64,000 nucleotides of DNA from Methylogaea oryzae (GTDB taxonomy: Bacteria > Pseudomonadota > Gammaproteobacteria > Methylococcales > Methylococcaceae), in contig NZ_AP019782.1 in the NCBI RefSeq assembly GCF_019669985.1, positions 3,528,001 through 3,592,000 on the forward strand. The letters run 5' to 3'. The notes under the pieces are model-generated. The model ran no database searches. It saw nothing but the letters and a program-made list of their open reading frames with translations, and was not told the DNA's origin. How positions within the stretch are numbered: the stretch's first letter is position 1; each line of letters starts with the position of its first letter. The position numbers and the translations under genes are program-made. Shown piece after piece: positions 17,116 to 25,809 of the stretch.

Positions 17116-19296
17116 ATGACAACGAGAGGAATGGCCTGTCTGGCTTTGGCCGGATGGTTTGCGATGATGATTTCCATGCCCGCCGCGCCGGCGGAGGGCG
17201 ACGACAAAACCAGCCCCGCCAGCAAGCTGTTGGCTTCCGGAGCGTTATTCGGCGCGGAAAAGCTGGGAAAATGGGTGGCCGGCCAGTATTACAAAGACTT
17301 CCGTTGCGCGGAGGAGGACCGGGACGGCTGGACCTTCATCTGTAGCGCCCTGCACGACTTTTCCGGCGGCAAGGAAAGCGCCTGGAAGGAAAATATCACT
17401 AACCAATTGAGCGCCATTCGCGACGACCTGGCCGACATCAAGCAAGGCCAGCAAGCCATGCAAGGGCAATTGAACGACTTGGTGTCCCAGAACCGCGAAC
17501 TGCTGGCCAAGCTGGACGAAGTGGTGGACGAATCGTCCATTCAGCCCGACCTGCGCAAAATCCAGGCCTTATGGAGCGATCAGTTCGTCCCCCTATACTC
17601 CGACAACGCCTCCTTCACCCGCGAACGCCTGCTGGTATTTGCCCGGGAAGTGGTTCGCGAGCACAAGATGCACATGCTGCTGGGCGGCATCGGCAAAACC
17701 CTCACCGCGCGGGGAGTCAGCGGCAAACCGCCGCTGCTGGGCCTGTACGCCAACCGGTTGAAACAAAAAACCACCTCCGGCAACGACCCGCTGCTGATGC
17801 AAAGCTATCGGTACCTGGAAGGCGTCATGGCCAACCTGCTGCTCGAACAGCGCAAAGGCTATTTGATGTACCAGTTCGCGGCGGAAGTGCTGGAATCCGA
17901 ATGCCAGGCGCGCGGCTGCCAAACCGCCGAGCAGCCGCCCGTCCCGGCGCCCGACTACGAAAAAACCTTCGCCAACCAGCTCGCCGAGGAACTGGACGCC
18001 TTCAACGACGCGGTGGAATCGCTGGTACTGGCGTCCAGCGATCCCCTGGCGTGCGAAGCCGACTTTCTCTCCAAATCAGCGACCGAAATCTTCCGGCGCG
18101 CCGACTGGCTGGCCGCCGTCAACCTGGGCCGCTACGGCATGACCGGGCGGGTCATCAGCATGGGCAACCGCTTCGACGGACAATTGCGCTTCTCGCCCTA
18201 TCAAACCAGCGGCGCCGCCCCCCTGCCGCTGGCGGCCTTCAAGCAAGCGGCCATCCCAACGGAAGGCGCGCCCCTCGACTGGTGGACCAGCAGCCAAAAC
18301 ACCCTGGTGTTCGACGAAGTGCATTTCGCCGGGGAATGGCGGGTATTCCGTTACCGGCAGGCCGACTGGAAGCCAGGCTTATACAGCCTGGACAACCCAC
18401 TCCCGGACAAGCCCTTTACGATACCGGTGGCGGCCATGGACCTGGCCAGCGGCATGGCCACCGATGCACCACCCTCGGACAGCGTGGCCGTGTTCGGCAG
18501 CTTCACCGCCGTGGAACGGGCCGGCGGCTGCTACGCCCTCACCAGCGGCCCCTGGATGAAATACGACAACAGCGACCCGCGCCAGCCCCCGTCCTTTACC
18601 GCCTGGACCACCGTCCAGCCCCTGCCGGAGACGGACATCGTCGATGCCGCCCTAAAATTCTTGTCCCGAGGCCAAATCCAAATCGACTACAACGTCGGCG
18701 GGGCCAGCGAAAATCCCCTGGCCATCGGCGTGGAATCCCGCGGCGAAGTGCGCTGGGTGGCGGGCAAAGTCACCGGCCGGCAATCGGCCGAATGGGTACA
18801 GGAAATCCGCCTGGTGACGGACAAGAAAATACGTTATCCGGAAGCTCAGCCCGTCCGCCAAGGCGGCAACCTGATGTTGAATGTGGTGATGAACCACAGC
18901 GACCGCATTCCGGGGGTACAGCCCCCAGCCGGCGGCAACACGGCCGATTACTCTCCGTCCTATGTGGTGCTGGGCATGAAAAGCGATTTCGGCATGGGCG
19001 GGATAGCGCCGGAACCGGCGGAATACCAGGGACGGGTGGCGCTGGTGTTTGGCGACGCCAAGTCGGATAACGGCCTGGTATGGGAGCACACCGAAAAATT
19101 CCGCAAACCCGACACCTATACCCTGGTCAAACGCAGCGACAGCCGCGGCGTTTTGCTCAAGGCAGAGCAAGCCTATCCCCTATCGCTATCCGCAAGGGCC
19201 TACGTCAAGCAGGAACCGAAAGGCTTCGACGCCACCCACTGGATGATCAAAGCCCGCGCGGGCTTCGACAAGGTGTATTTATCGCCGTTGCGGTAA
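17116..19296 (+). CDS. Large secreted protein of unknown function
   Basis: 726 residues, not recognised. Signal peptide about 1-26 (LALAGWFAMMISMPAAPA). Residues ~95-150 (ITNQLSAIRDDLADIKQG and QMQGQLNDLVSQNRELLAKL-like text) form a probable coiled coil. A helical region follows to ~340, with Cys at CQARGC and LACEADF. The rest is beta-rich (EVHFAGEWRVFRYRQADW; SVAVFGSFTAVERAGGCYALTS). I chose ATG 17116, which has TTGGAGAA upstream. It is on the opposite strand to the methanol genes and sits between the two halves of the second R-S-A-C-K-L set. Being exported, it could act with the periplasmic dehydrogenases, but this is only positional inference. Confidence 0.8.
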   Translation: MTTRGMACLALAGWFAMMISMPAAPAEGDDKTSPASKLLASGALFGAEKLGKWVAGQYYKDFRCAEEDRDGWTFICSALHDFSGGKESAWKENITNQLSAIRDDLADIKQGQQAMQGQLNDLVSQNRELLAKLDEVVDESSIQPDLRKIQALWSDQFVPLYSDNASFTRERLLVFAREVVREHKMHMLLGGIGKTLTARGVSGKPPLLGLYANRLKQKTTSGNDPLLMQSYRYLEGVMANLLLEQRKGYLMYQFAAEVLESECQARGCQTAEQPPVPAPDYEKTFANQLAEELDAFNDAVESLVLASSDPLACEADFLSKSATEIFRRADWLAAVNLGRYGMTGRVISMGNRFDGQLRFSPYQTSGAAPLPLAAFKQAAIPTEGAPLDWWTSSQNTLVFDEVHFAGEWRVFRYRQADWKPGLYSLDNPLPDKPFTIPVAAMDLASGMATDAPPSDSVAVFGSFTAVERAGGCYALTSGPWMKYDNSDPRQPPSFTAWTTVQPLPETDIVDAALKFLSRGQIQIDYNVGGASENPLAIGVESRGEVRWVAGKVTGRQSAEWVQEIRLVTDKKIRYPEAQPVRQGGNLMLNVVMNHSDRIPGVQPPAGGNTADYSPSYVVLGMKSDFGMGGIAPEPAEYQGRVALVFGDAKSDNGLVWEHTEKFRKPDTYTLVKRSDSRGVLLKAEQAYPLSLSARAYVKQEPKGFDATHWMIKARAGFDKVYLSPLR

Positions 19297-19369
19297 GGCC
19301 GGGGGACGCCTTGCCGGCTATATGGGCAAGGCGTCAACCCGCCCCCTTCCGCCTCGCCTGGAGCCAACC

Positions 19370-20218
19370 ATGAATACAGAACCCTTTTTGCTCTCCGCCA
19401 GCCACGTCAGGATGCCACGCCTTATTTACGGCACGGCCTGGAAAAAAGAGCGGACGGCGGCCTTGGTGGAAACGGCCCTACGCAGCGGCTTTCGCGGCAT
19501 CGACACCGCCTGCCAACCGAAGCATTACAACGAAGCCGGCGTCGGTGCCGGCATTGCCGCCTCCATCGCCGCCGGCGTCATAAGCCGCGACGAACTGTAT
19601 TTGCAGACCAAGTTCACCCCGCTGGACGGCCACGATCCCCAACAGATTCCCTACGATCCCGCCGCCAGCCTGACTGAACAAGTGGCGCAGTCCTTCCGGC
19701 GTTCCTTGCAAAACCTCCAGACCGACTATCTCGACGGCCTGGTACTGCATTCTCCGCTAGGCAAAAGGGAGCAACTCATGGAAGTGTGGAAGGCCATGGA
19801 GCAGCCGGTTTCCCGAGGCCAATGCAAGCAACTGGGCATCAGCAATTGCTACGCGCTGGATACGCTGCGTTATTTGTACGATTCGGCGAGCGTCAAGCCG
19901 GCCGTACTGCAAAACCGTTTCTACGCCGACACCGACTACGACAAGGCACTGCGCGACTTCTGCCGGCAGCACCACATCGTCTATCAAAGCTTTTGGACCT
20001 TGACCGCCAATCCCGGCCTTTTAGCCCACCCCACGGTAAGCGCCTCGGCCGACAAATACCGCCACAGCCCCGCTCAGGTGTTTTTCCGCTACCTGACACA
20101 GGCCGGCATCGTCCCGCTGACCGGCACGACCTCCGAACAGCATATGCGCGAAGACTTGGCGATTTTCGAGTTCGAACTGGCGGAAGCCGAATGCGCGGCG
20201 CTGGGGGAGTTGCTTTAA
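19370..20218 (+). CDS. Aldo/keto reductase
   Basis: 282-residue (beta/alpha)8 NADPH-dependent reductase. The catalytic tetrad can be placed: Asp in GIDTA, Tyr in KHYNEAGVG, Lys in LYLQTKFTP, His in DGLVLHSPLG. The C-terminal cofactor segment is GIVPLTGTTSEQHMREDL. Similar enzymes reduce aldehydes or ketones; the substrate is unknown. ATG at 19370 is preferred over 19322 because family alignment starts at MNTEPFLLSASH. It follows the large secreted gene by 73 bases and is likely cotranscribed with it. Confidence 0.9.
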   Translation: MNTEPFLLSASHVRMPRLIYGTAWKKERTAALVETALRSGFRGIDTACQPKHYNEAGVGAGIAASIAAGVISRDELYLQTKFTPLDGHDPQQIPYDPAASLTEQVAQSFRRSLQNLQTDYLDGLVLHSPLGKREQLMEVWKAMEQPVSRGQCKQLGISNCYALDTLRYLYDSASVKPAVLQNRFYADTDYDKALRDFCRQHHIVYQSFWTLTANPGLLAHPTVSASADKYRHSPAQVFFRYLTQAGIVPLTGTTSEQHMREDLAIFEFELAEAECAALGELL

Positions 20219-20281
20219 GGGCGCCGGCGCGGCCGGGCGATTGATGCGGTTCGCTGCGGCTCACCACGTACGACACAAACT

Positions 20282-21124
20282 CTAGCCCCGCAAAAAATAC
20301 TCCGTCAAATCGTCCGCCACGTAGCGGTCGACCAGGAAAAACGGTTCCCGGCCGTAGCGGGAGCACAGGCGGATGAGGTCTTCGCGGCGCTGGGTGAAGG
20401 CGGACAGGAATTTCTTCCGCAGGCCGGGGCGCATCAGCAGGCGGCGCTTTTCGCCGGTTTCCGGGTCTTCCACGTCGACCAGCCCCCAGTGGGGCAGGCG
20501 CTGGTATTCGGCGCTGTCCCACAGCACCACCGGCACCACGTCGTGGCGGATCAGGCTGCCCAGGAGGTCGGCGGCGCGCTCCAGGGGGAAGTGGAAGTCG
20601 GACACCAGGAACACCAGGGCGCGCTGTTTGCCCAGGTGCAGGGCGGCGCGGTGCAGGCCGTCGGCGGATTTGCCGCGCGGCACGAAGGCGCCCAATCGTT
20701 GCGACAGATCGGGGGCGGCGGCTTTGTGCCAGCGCAGCGGCAGGGTCAGGTCGCTGCGCACGGTTTCGTCGCAAGCGATGAAGCCGAAGGGGTCGCCGGT
20801 GCGGTAGGCCGAATAAGCAGCGGAGGCGCTGAAGGCGGACAGCAGCGCCATTTTGTCGGCGACGCCGCGAAAGCCCAAGGAGGCGGACAGGTCGGCCACC
20901 ACGTAGACCGGCACCGTGCTGCGCTGGCGGTAAATGCGCACCATCAGCTGGCCGAAAGGGTCGTGCAGGGTGGCGCGCACGTCCAGGTTGCGCGGATCGG
21001 GGTTGTTCACCAGCGGCGCGTGGCCACAGAACTCGTGGCCGCCGCCGAACTGGTTGCTGCGGTGGTGGCCGGGACGGGCGCTGGGCGAGCGCCAGTCCAG
21101 CCGGTAGTGAAATTCGGGGATCAA
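20282..21124 (-). CDS. MxaS-like DUF58 protein (second copy)
   Basis: 280-residue DUF58 protein with a vWA-like fold; metal-site motif DLSAS (D78-S82) and the conserved ALVFLVSDFHFPLE. It is a paralogue of mxaS (27863-28702); both begin with EFHYR-x-x-WRS. MoxR ATPases and DUF58 partners act together as a chaperone pair. The start is TTG at 21124, forming a TTGA overlap with the moxR stop; a much longer open frame upstream in this phase runs antisense-like through moxR and is rejected. Confidence 0.88.
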   Translation of the reverse strand: MIPEFHYRLDWRSPSARPGHHRSNQFGGGHEFCGHAPLVNNPDPRNLDVRATLHDPFGQLMVRIYRQRSTVPVYVVADLSASLGFRGVADKMALLSAFSASAAYSAYRTGDPFGFIACDETVRSDLTLPLRWHKAAAPDLSQRLGAFVPRGKSADGLHRAALHLGKQRALVFLVSDFHFPLERAADLLGSLIRHDVVPVVLWDSAEYQRLPHWGLVDVEDPETGEKRRLLMRPGLRKKFLSAFTQRREDLIRLCSRYGREPFFLVDRYVADDLTEYFLRG

Positions 21125-22173
21125 GGCGTGGCGACTTGCTTGAGAATGCCGTTCATCAAATCGCCGATCAGCGTCTCCCGGCGCAGTTCGTAAACCGGAC
21201 TGAAGAACACGCGGTGGGCGGTGGTTTCCTGGAACACCTGCTGGATGTCTTCCGGCACCAGATAGTCGCGGCCGTCCAGCCAGGCGGAAACGCGGGCGGC
21301 GCGCATCATCATGCTCATGCCTCGCGGGCTGGCGCCGGCCAGGATGAGCTGGTCCATGTCTACGCCGTCCAGGCTGACGCCGTAATCGCGCGGCTTGCGG
21401 GTGGCCTGCCACAGCTCCCAGGCGTATTGCTGGAGCGTGTCGCTGGCCTGGACTTGTCGCTGGATGACCGGGGCGAAGTCGGCGATGGCGCGGTAGTCGA
21501 TCACCCCCGGCTGCACCGTTTCGATCAGGCTGTCCACGTCGTGGAAGCGGGCGTCGAACATCAGGGCTTTTTGCAGGGCGGTGTCTTCCGGCGGCTCGAT
21601 GCGCAGCTCCATCAGGAAGCGGTCGCGCGCCGCCGAGGGGATTTCGAAAGTTTCTTCCTTCTCCACCCGGTTGCGGTCGGCGAATACCTGCAGGTAAGGG
21701 AAGCTGTGCTCCTTGTTGAACGCCGTGACGCTGCGTTCGGCCATGACGCGCAACAGCAGCGAATGCACCTGCGGCCGGGCGCGGTTGACCTCGTTGAAGA
21801 AGAAGGTGGACAGCTCCTCGCCGTGCTTGAGGATGGGGCCGGGATCGACCTGCGGCTTGCCGTGCTCGTTGATGTAGGTGTGGTAGACCAGGTCGTTGGG
21901 CATCAGGTCGATGGTGCCCTCGATGCGCTCGTAAGCTCCGCCCAGTCCCCGCGCCACCGCCCGCAGCAAGGTGGTCTTGCCCACCCCCACGTCGCCTTCC
22001 AGCATCACGTGGCCGCGGGCGAAAATCGCCAGGGTGATCTGGCGGACGGAGTGGCTCATGCCGATGATGGCTTTGCCGATTTCCTGTTCGAAGTTCATGG
22101 CCCGCTGGCGCCAGTCGGCGAGCAGGGCGTCTTGATCGTGGGCGGGGGTGGTGCGTGAGTTGGACGTAGACAT
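21121..22173 (-). CDS. MoxR-family AAA+ ATPase (second copy)
   Basis: 350-residue MoxR ATPase, paralogue of mxaR (28705-29724). Walker A GDVGVGKTT at about 60-68, Walker B-like STFFFNEVNRARPQ, then FADRNRVEKEETFE, the sensor region. It probably powers maturation of a methanol dehydrogenase, in combination with the DUF58 and vWA partners. It follows a lipoprotein gene and mxaD on the same strand, and begins the second R-S-A-C-K-L set. Confidence 0.92.
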   Translation of the reverse strand: MSTSNSRTTPAHDQDALLADWRQRAMNFEQEIGKAIIGMSHSVRQITLAIFARGHVMLEGDVGVGKTTLLRAVARGLGGAYERIEGTIDLMPNDLVYHTYINEHGKPQVDPGPILKHGEELSTFFFNEVNRARPQVHSLLLRVMAERSVTAFNKEHSFPYLQVFADRNRVEKEETFEIPSAARDRFLMELRIEPPEDTALQKALMFDARFHDVDSLIETVQPGVIDYRAIADFAPVIQRQVQASDTLQQYAWELWQATRKPRDYGVSLDGVDMDQLILAGASPRGMSMMMRAARVSAWLDGRDYLVPEDIQQVFQETTAHRVFFSPVYELRRETLIGDLMNGILKQVATP

Positions 22174-22270
22174 GGGTTGGCGTTGCGAGTCTGGGTTCGA
22201 AAGCGCCGAGCATCGTTACATAAAATTTTCGCCGCCGCCAGCGTCGATGCGCCCCAACGGACCCGGTTGC

Positions 22271-22630
22271 TCAGTCTTTCGCGAACGTCGCCTTGACCAA
22301 CTCCCAGCGCTGCTCCGCGCCGTCGCTGACGGTGCAGCCCAGCGGCAGATCGGCGGTTCCCGGCGCCAGCCGGTGATGGCCGCGGTCGGCGGTTTTCACC
22401 CCCATATACCAGCGGTCCAGCCAAACCTCGATGGCGCGATGGGCGTCCTTGTTGTGGACGGCGAGCAACTGGCCGCCCTTGGCCACGCACTGGGACTCGT
22501 TCAAGCGCAGCCACTCCAGGGCGTCCGCGGCGCCGGTGCCGTCCTGGTCGGAACAAGCGGCCAGCAGCAGCGCCAAAGCCAGCGGAACGTAACGCGGGAT
22601 GGCCGGCATAACGACATTGGGAGGAAGCAT
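22271..22630 (-). CDS. Small lipoprotein, possibly an mxa-cluster accessory protein
   Basis: 119 residues with a type II signal (LALALLLAAC, lipobox LAAC), then a ~95-residue periplasmic part with two further Cys (NESQCVAKGG and LPLGCTVSD), which could form a disulfide. The start at 22630 has GGGAGA nine bases upstream; ATG 22609 is an alternative without a site. It begins 16 bases after mxaD ends, so the two form an operon. It may correspond to one of the small mxa accessory genes (mxaE or mxaH), but I cannot prove this. Confidence 0.65.
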   Translation of the reverse strand: MLPPNVVMPAIPRYVPLALALLLAACSDQDGTGAADALEWLRLNESQCVAKGGQLLAVHNKDAHRAIEVWLDRWYMGVKTADRGHHRLAPGTADLPLGCTVSDGAEQRWELVKATFAKD

Positions 22631-22646
22631 AGCGCTGGCTCTCCCG

Positions 22647-23222
22647 CTAGCGGCCGGCGGTTTCCAGCAGCTGCTTCAGGCGGTCCAGGCCGGTGCGGAC
22701 CAAATGACGCATGGCGTTGACCGCGGCCTCGTCGTTCAACTCATCCGGCGGGAAGTTGCCGGTGTCGCCGCGGTACAAGCGGCTTTTCCAACTCACGCTG
22801 GTTTTACCGTCCACCGGCGTCAGCTTCAGGGTGGCGGAATAGGAGCTGGCCGGCAGGGCTTTGACGTTGGGCGCGCGCAGCCGGTAGCGGTACTCGTGGC
22901 CGGCTTCGTCGTAGAAGTCCAAATCTTCCGCCAATGGCTCGCCGTTGGCGAAAACCAGGGTGCGGTGGGCGCCCTGGCTGTTGCCGCCTTCGCCGGTGCT
23001 GCGGCTGACGGCGGGGTTCCACTGGGCGATGCCGGCGAAATCCTTCACCACCGCCCAGACCTTTTCCGGCGGCGCGGCGATTTCCACCGTCTCGTCCACT
23101 TTCTGCGGCGTGGGACCGTGGGCGTCAGCGGGAATGGCAAAAACGAGGCAGGCGGCCAGCATTGGCAAGACGGTGGTTTTTCTCATGGTCGATGCGCCGA
23201 AGGTTTGATCGGAAAAGGCCAT
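22647..23222 (-). CDS. mxaD: MxaD, SRPBCC-fold periplasmic protein
   Basis: 191 residues from the ATG at 23222, which has GGGAGG five bases upstream; a start at 23186 would give a more compact signal peptide (MRKTTVLPMLAACLVFAIPADA) and is equally possible. The mature part is a START/SRPBCC polyketide-cyclase fold: VDETVEIAAPPEKVWAVV-like start, FAGIAQWNPAV, and a long C-terminal helix (NAMRHLVRTGLDRLKQLL). MxaD is known to help the interaction of methanol dehydrogenase with cytochrome cL. It is separated from mxaL by the vapBC pair. Confidence 0.9.
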   Translation of the reverse strand: MAFSDQTFGASTMRKTTVLPMLAACLVFAIPADAHGPTPQKVDETVEIAAPPEKVWAVVKDFAGIAQWNPAVSRSTGEGGNSQGAHRTLVFANGEPLAEDLDFYDEAGHEYRYRLRAPNVKALPASSYSATLKLTPVDGKTSVSWKSRLYRGDTGNFPPDELNDEAAVNAMRHLVRTGLDRLKQLLETAGR

Positions 23223-23387
23223 TGTCGCCTCCCGGCCGCGACAGCCGCCGCCGGGATTTTCCGTAAACGGGGGCGGAAAAATTCCTGCGAATTTCAGTTT
23301 TGCCGCGTGCCTATGAAAGCGGAGTCGCCTCAATCGGTTTTCGTTTTTTAACCACAAACTCCTGTTGCGATATAGGCATACGTTGCC

Positions 23388-23413
23388 GCATCATGCGATG
23401 ACTATATTGATGC
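23388..23413 (+). promoter_or_regulatory. Possible vapBC operator and -10 box
   Basis: An inverted repeat GCATCA/TGATGC with a 14-base centre overlaps TATATT (23403-23408), a possible -10 box 23 bases before the ribosome binding site GGAGGAG of vapB. VapB-type antitoxins commonly bind such dyads to repress their own operon. No good -35 box is at the right distance. Confidence 0.35.
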
Positions 23414-23435
23414 CGTAACCGGCGGAGGAGTTATC

Positions 23436-23633
23436 ATGCGAACCACGGTCACCCTGGACGATGCGCTGCTGGCCCAAGCCCAAGCCCTGAGCGGCGTGCA
23501 GGAGCGCAGCGCCTTGTTGCGGGAAGCCCTGACGGCGCTGATTCAGCGGGAAAGCGCGCGCCGCTTGGCGCAATTGGGCGGGACGGAACCGGCGTTGGCG
23601 GATATTCCCCGCCGGCGCGAGAACGGCTTGTGA
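23436..23633 (+). CDS. vapB: VapB-family antitoxin
   Basis: 65 residues. MRTTVTLDDALLAQAQALSG followed by SALLREALTALIQRES fits an RHH-type VapB antitoxin (MRT-x-x-x-LDD-L). The C-terminal part (RRRENGL) would bind and block the toxin. GGAGGAG lies just upstream. The stop overlaps the GTG start of vapC. Confidence 0.88.
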   Translation: MRTTVTLDDALLAQAQALSGVQERSALLREALTALIQRESARRLAQLGGTEPALADIPRRRENGL

Positions 23634-23998
23634 TCCTGGTTGACACGTCGATCTGGATCGACCATTTTCGCGGTTCCGGCAGCGTGCTATCGGCGCTGCT
23701 GCATACCGATCATGTTTGCACCCACGCCTGGGTCATCGGCGAATTGGCTTGCGGCAACCTGGGCAACCGCGCGGAAATCCTCGGCTTGTTGCAAGCATTG
23801 CCGCAACTGGCCCCGGCCACGGCGGAGGAAGTGCTGTTTTTCATCGAACGGCAGCGGCTCATGGGGCGGGGAATCGGCTACGTCGACGTGCATTTGCTCG
23901 CCGCCGCTGCGCTCCATTCCAGCCGGCTTTACACGCGGGACAAACGCTTGCACGGCATCGCCGAAGAACTCGGCTTGGCTTATCCCGCCGTCCATTGA
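23630..23998 (+). CDS. vapC: VapC-family PIN-domain ribonuclease toxin
   Basis: 122-residue PIN nuclease that cleaves RNA when not bound by VapB. Acidic residues are in place: Asp in ILVDTSIWIDHF, Glu in WVIGELACG, Asp in GYVDVHLLAAA and the late LYTRDKRLH. The GTG start at 23630 overlaps the vapB stop. The pair interrupts the minus-strand order mxaL-mxaD and ends only 6 bases from the mxaL stop, so it was probably acquired by insertion. Confidence 0.92.
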   Translation: MILVDTSIWIDHFRGSGSVLSALLHTDHVCTHAWVIGELACGNLGNRAEILGLLQALPQLAPATAEEVLFFIERQRLMGRGIGYVDVHLLAAAALHSSRLYTRDKRLHGIAEELGLAYPAVH

Positions 23999-24004
23999 CG
24001 GAAA

Positions 24005-25018
24005 TCAGGGACGCTGTGCTTCGACGATCGGCAACACGCCGTAAAGCAGCACCAGCGCCAGCAATGCCAAGCCGGCCGGCAAGGGCCGCAGGTCGGTGGC
24101 GGCGCTTTGCCGGCCGGCCAGTTGCGGCTGCATCAGGGCCTGTTGCAACGATTCGGCGTCGGTGAGGCGCCGGTAACCCAGCCCGCCGGCCTCGGCCAGT
24201 TGTTGCAAATAGCTTTCCCGTAAAGCGGACAGGTGCTCGCTGCCGCCGGCCGGCGCGTTGCCGAAGGGCGCGTTGCGGGCGTGGTAGCCTTCGATCTGCT
24301 CCGGGGGCAGCTCCGACAGGCCGAAAGTGGAGCGCTGCGGCACGTCGTCCTCGCTGTAATAGCCGATGCGCCGGCCCTCCTCGTCGAACTTGGGTATGGG
24401 CGCCGGCTGCAAGCCGCCCGCGCCGACGATCAGGCCGCGCAGCTTGCCTTTCACGTCGTCGAAGGTTTTGCGATAGCGCGGGTTGACCGGCGGCGCTTCC
24501 TGGCCGTCGCTGACGAACACCAGGCTGGCATCCAGGCGCTGGAACTGCTCCATGGCGTCGTGCAGGCTGTCGGCGATACGGCTGTCGGCGGCCCAGGCCA
24601 TGCGCCAATCCAATTGCGCCAGGGCGCCGTCGATGGCGGCGTAGCCGGAACACACTTCGATGGGCTCGAACAACAGGGCGGCGCGGCGGTCGGTGAACAC
24701 GCCCAGCCCCATACGCGAACCGCACGGCAAGGCCGACAGGCTGCGGCGCAAGGCCGCCTTGACGAACTCCAGCCGGCTCACCGGCCGGCCGCCCAGTCGG
24801 TAGTCCTCCACGTTCATGCTGCGGGTGATGTCGATCACCACCAGATGGGAATAGACCTGCCGTTGCAGTTGTAAAGACAGCGGCAGGCAGGCGGCCATGG
24901 CCAGCGCCAGGGCGGCGGCCAGTAGCAGGTAAGCAGGGTCCTTTATCGTTCCCACGCTCCGCGTGGGAACGCCGCCCGGGACGCTCCGCGTCCCGTGGTG
25001 TCGCCCTAGGCTGGGCAT
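24005..25018 (-). CDS. mxaL: MxaL, von Willebrand A protein; N-terminus rewritten by a repeat
   Basis: 337 residues from the ATG at 25018. Residues ~8-25 are encoded by a family A palindrome (24947-24994); the hydrophobic anchor (PAYLLLAAALALAMAACLPLS) starts right after it. The vWA domain has DITRS (D63-S67), LLFEPIEVC and FVSDGQEAP, and a C-terminal helix. MxaL acts in calcium insertion into MxaF. The native start may have been lost; a GTG inside the palindrome (SVGTIKD) is an alternative that would give a shorter, more typical N-terminus. Confidence 0.85.
   Translation of the reverse strand: MPSLGRHHGTRSVPGGVPTRSVGTIKDPAYLLLAAALALAMAACLPLSLQLQRQVYSHLVVIDITRSMNVEDYRLGGRPVSRLEFVKAALRRSLSALPCGSRMGLGVFTDRRAALLFEPIEVCSGYAAIDGALAQLDWRMAWAADSRIADSLHDAMEQFQRLDASLVFVSDGQEAPPVNPRYRKTFDDVKGKLRGLIVGAGGLQPAPIPKFDEEGRRIGYYSEDDVPQRSTFGLSELPPEQIEGYHARNAPFGNAPAGGSEHLSALRESYLQQLAEAGGLGYRRLTDAESLQQALMQPQLAGRQSAATDLRPLPAGLALLALVLLYGVLPIVEAQRP
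24947..24994. repeat. Dispersed repeat family A, copy 1 (mxaL start)
   Basis: Two palindromes in tandem: CGTTCCCACGCTC/CGCGTGGGAACG (24947-24971) and GGGACGCTCCGCGTCCC (24978-24994). The same pair occurs at 27661-27708 and, inverted, at 27799-27846; a single palindrome is at 54615-54639. These stable hairpins are a widely distributed short repeat type. This copy lies in the coding start of mxaL. Confidence 0.88.
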
Positions 25019-25075
25019 ACGCAGCGCTCCGAGACGCGAACGGGCGCCGACGATACGTTAAGCTTGCTGCTTGGT

Positions 25076-25171
25076 CCCCTCTCCCCTAGGGAGAGGGACA
25101 GGGTGAGGGGATTAAAAGGCCGCGGCTTTTTTATCCCCCTCACCCCAACCCTCTCCCGCTGGAGAGGGAGC
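25076..25171. repeat. Dispersed repeat family B, copy 2
   Basis: Two-arm element between mxaK and mxaL: CCCCTCTCCCCTAGGGAGAG with GGGTGAGGGG, then CCCCTCACCCC with CCCTCTCCC...GGAGAGGGAG. Together with the family A copy beside it, it fills most of the mxaK-mxaL gap, which is otherwise an overlap or a few bases in the second gene set. Confidence 0.85.
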
Positions 25172-25235
25172 CGGAAGCACCGCCGTCGCTTAGAGGCCAT
25201 GATGCTTTGCGCAGAAACGATGACGGAAACGCTCA

Positions 25236-25799
25236 TCACGGCAGTCCCCGCGGAAATCCGGGAATGCCGCTCCACAATCCCTTGGGCTCTTCTTCCTGCG
25301 ATTCCTCGCCGGGGCTGTCGACGCGGTCGAATTCCGGCAGCAAACGCATGGCCACTTCCAGGTTGTACTTGGCGTCCCAAAACGCCGGGTCCAGGCGCAG
25401 GCTGCGGCGGTAGGCGTCCTTGGCCAGTTCGGCCAGGGGCACAGCCTGCTGCAACTGGCTGGCTTCCGCCTTGGACAAAGCCCGGCGCAGGTGCAGGTTG
25501 CCCAGGTTGTAGAAAACCTGGGCGCGGAACGCCTCGCCGCCGCGCTCGCCCAGATAGTTGAACAAGTCCAAGGCCTCTTCGTAACGGTCCTGGCGCGCCA
25601 GCAGCAGCGCCCGCGCCAGGGACACCGGCAACGGGGCCTGCACCGACACGTGGTTGGGCAAATCGCGGCCGGCCATGAGGCCGGCGATGTCGCGGTTGGC
25701 GGCAGCGCGGTCTTGCCATTGCCAGGCCGAAACGGCGGAGGCCAAGGCGGACAACAGGCACAAGGCCAGGGCGAGTTGTTGTTGGGTGGTGGCGTTCAT
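25236..25799 (-). CDS. mxaK: MxaK
   Basis: 187-residue inner-membrane protein with one N-terminal helix (about 7-24, LALALCLLSALASAVSAW) and a periplasmic helical part with TPR-like pattern (AFRAQVFYNLGNLHLRRA; YRRSLRLDPAFWDAKYNLEVAMR). It takes part in calcium insertion into methanol dehydrogenase. It begins 10 bases after the mxaC stop. The gap to mxaL (about 217 bases) is filled with repeats. Confidence 0.9.
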   Translation of the reverse strand: MNATTQQQLALALCLLSALASAVSAWQWQDRAAANRDIAGLMAGRDLPNHVSVQAPLPVSLARALLLARQDRYEEALDLFNYLGERGGEAFRAQVFYNLGNLHLRRALSKAEASQLQQAVPLAELAKDAYRRSLRLDPAFWDAKYNLEVAMRLLPEFDRVDSPGEESQEEEPKGLWSGIPGFPRGLP

Positions 25800-25809
25800 A
25801 GCAAAAATC

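Noticed and set aside
20282..22213. 643-residue frame extending the second DUF58 gene back through moxR
   Set aside because: The upstream part overlaps moxR in another phase and has no domain; the TTGA junction at 21124 gives the correct start.
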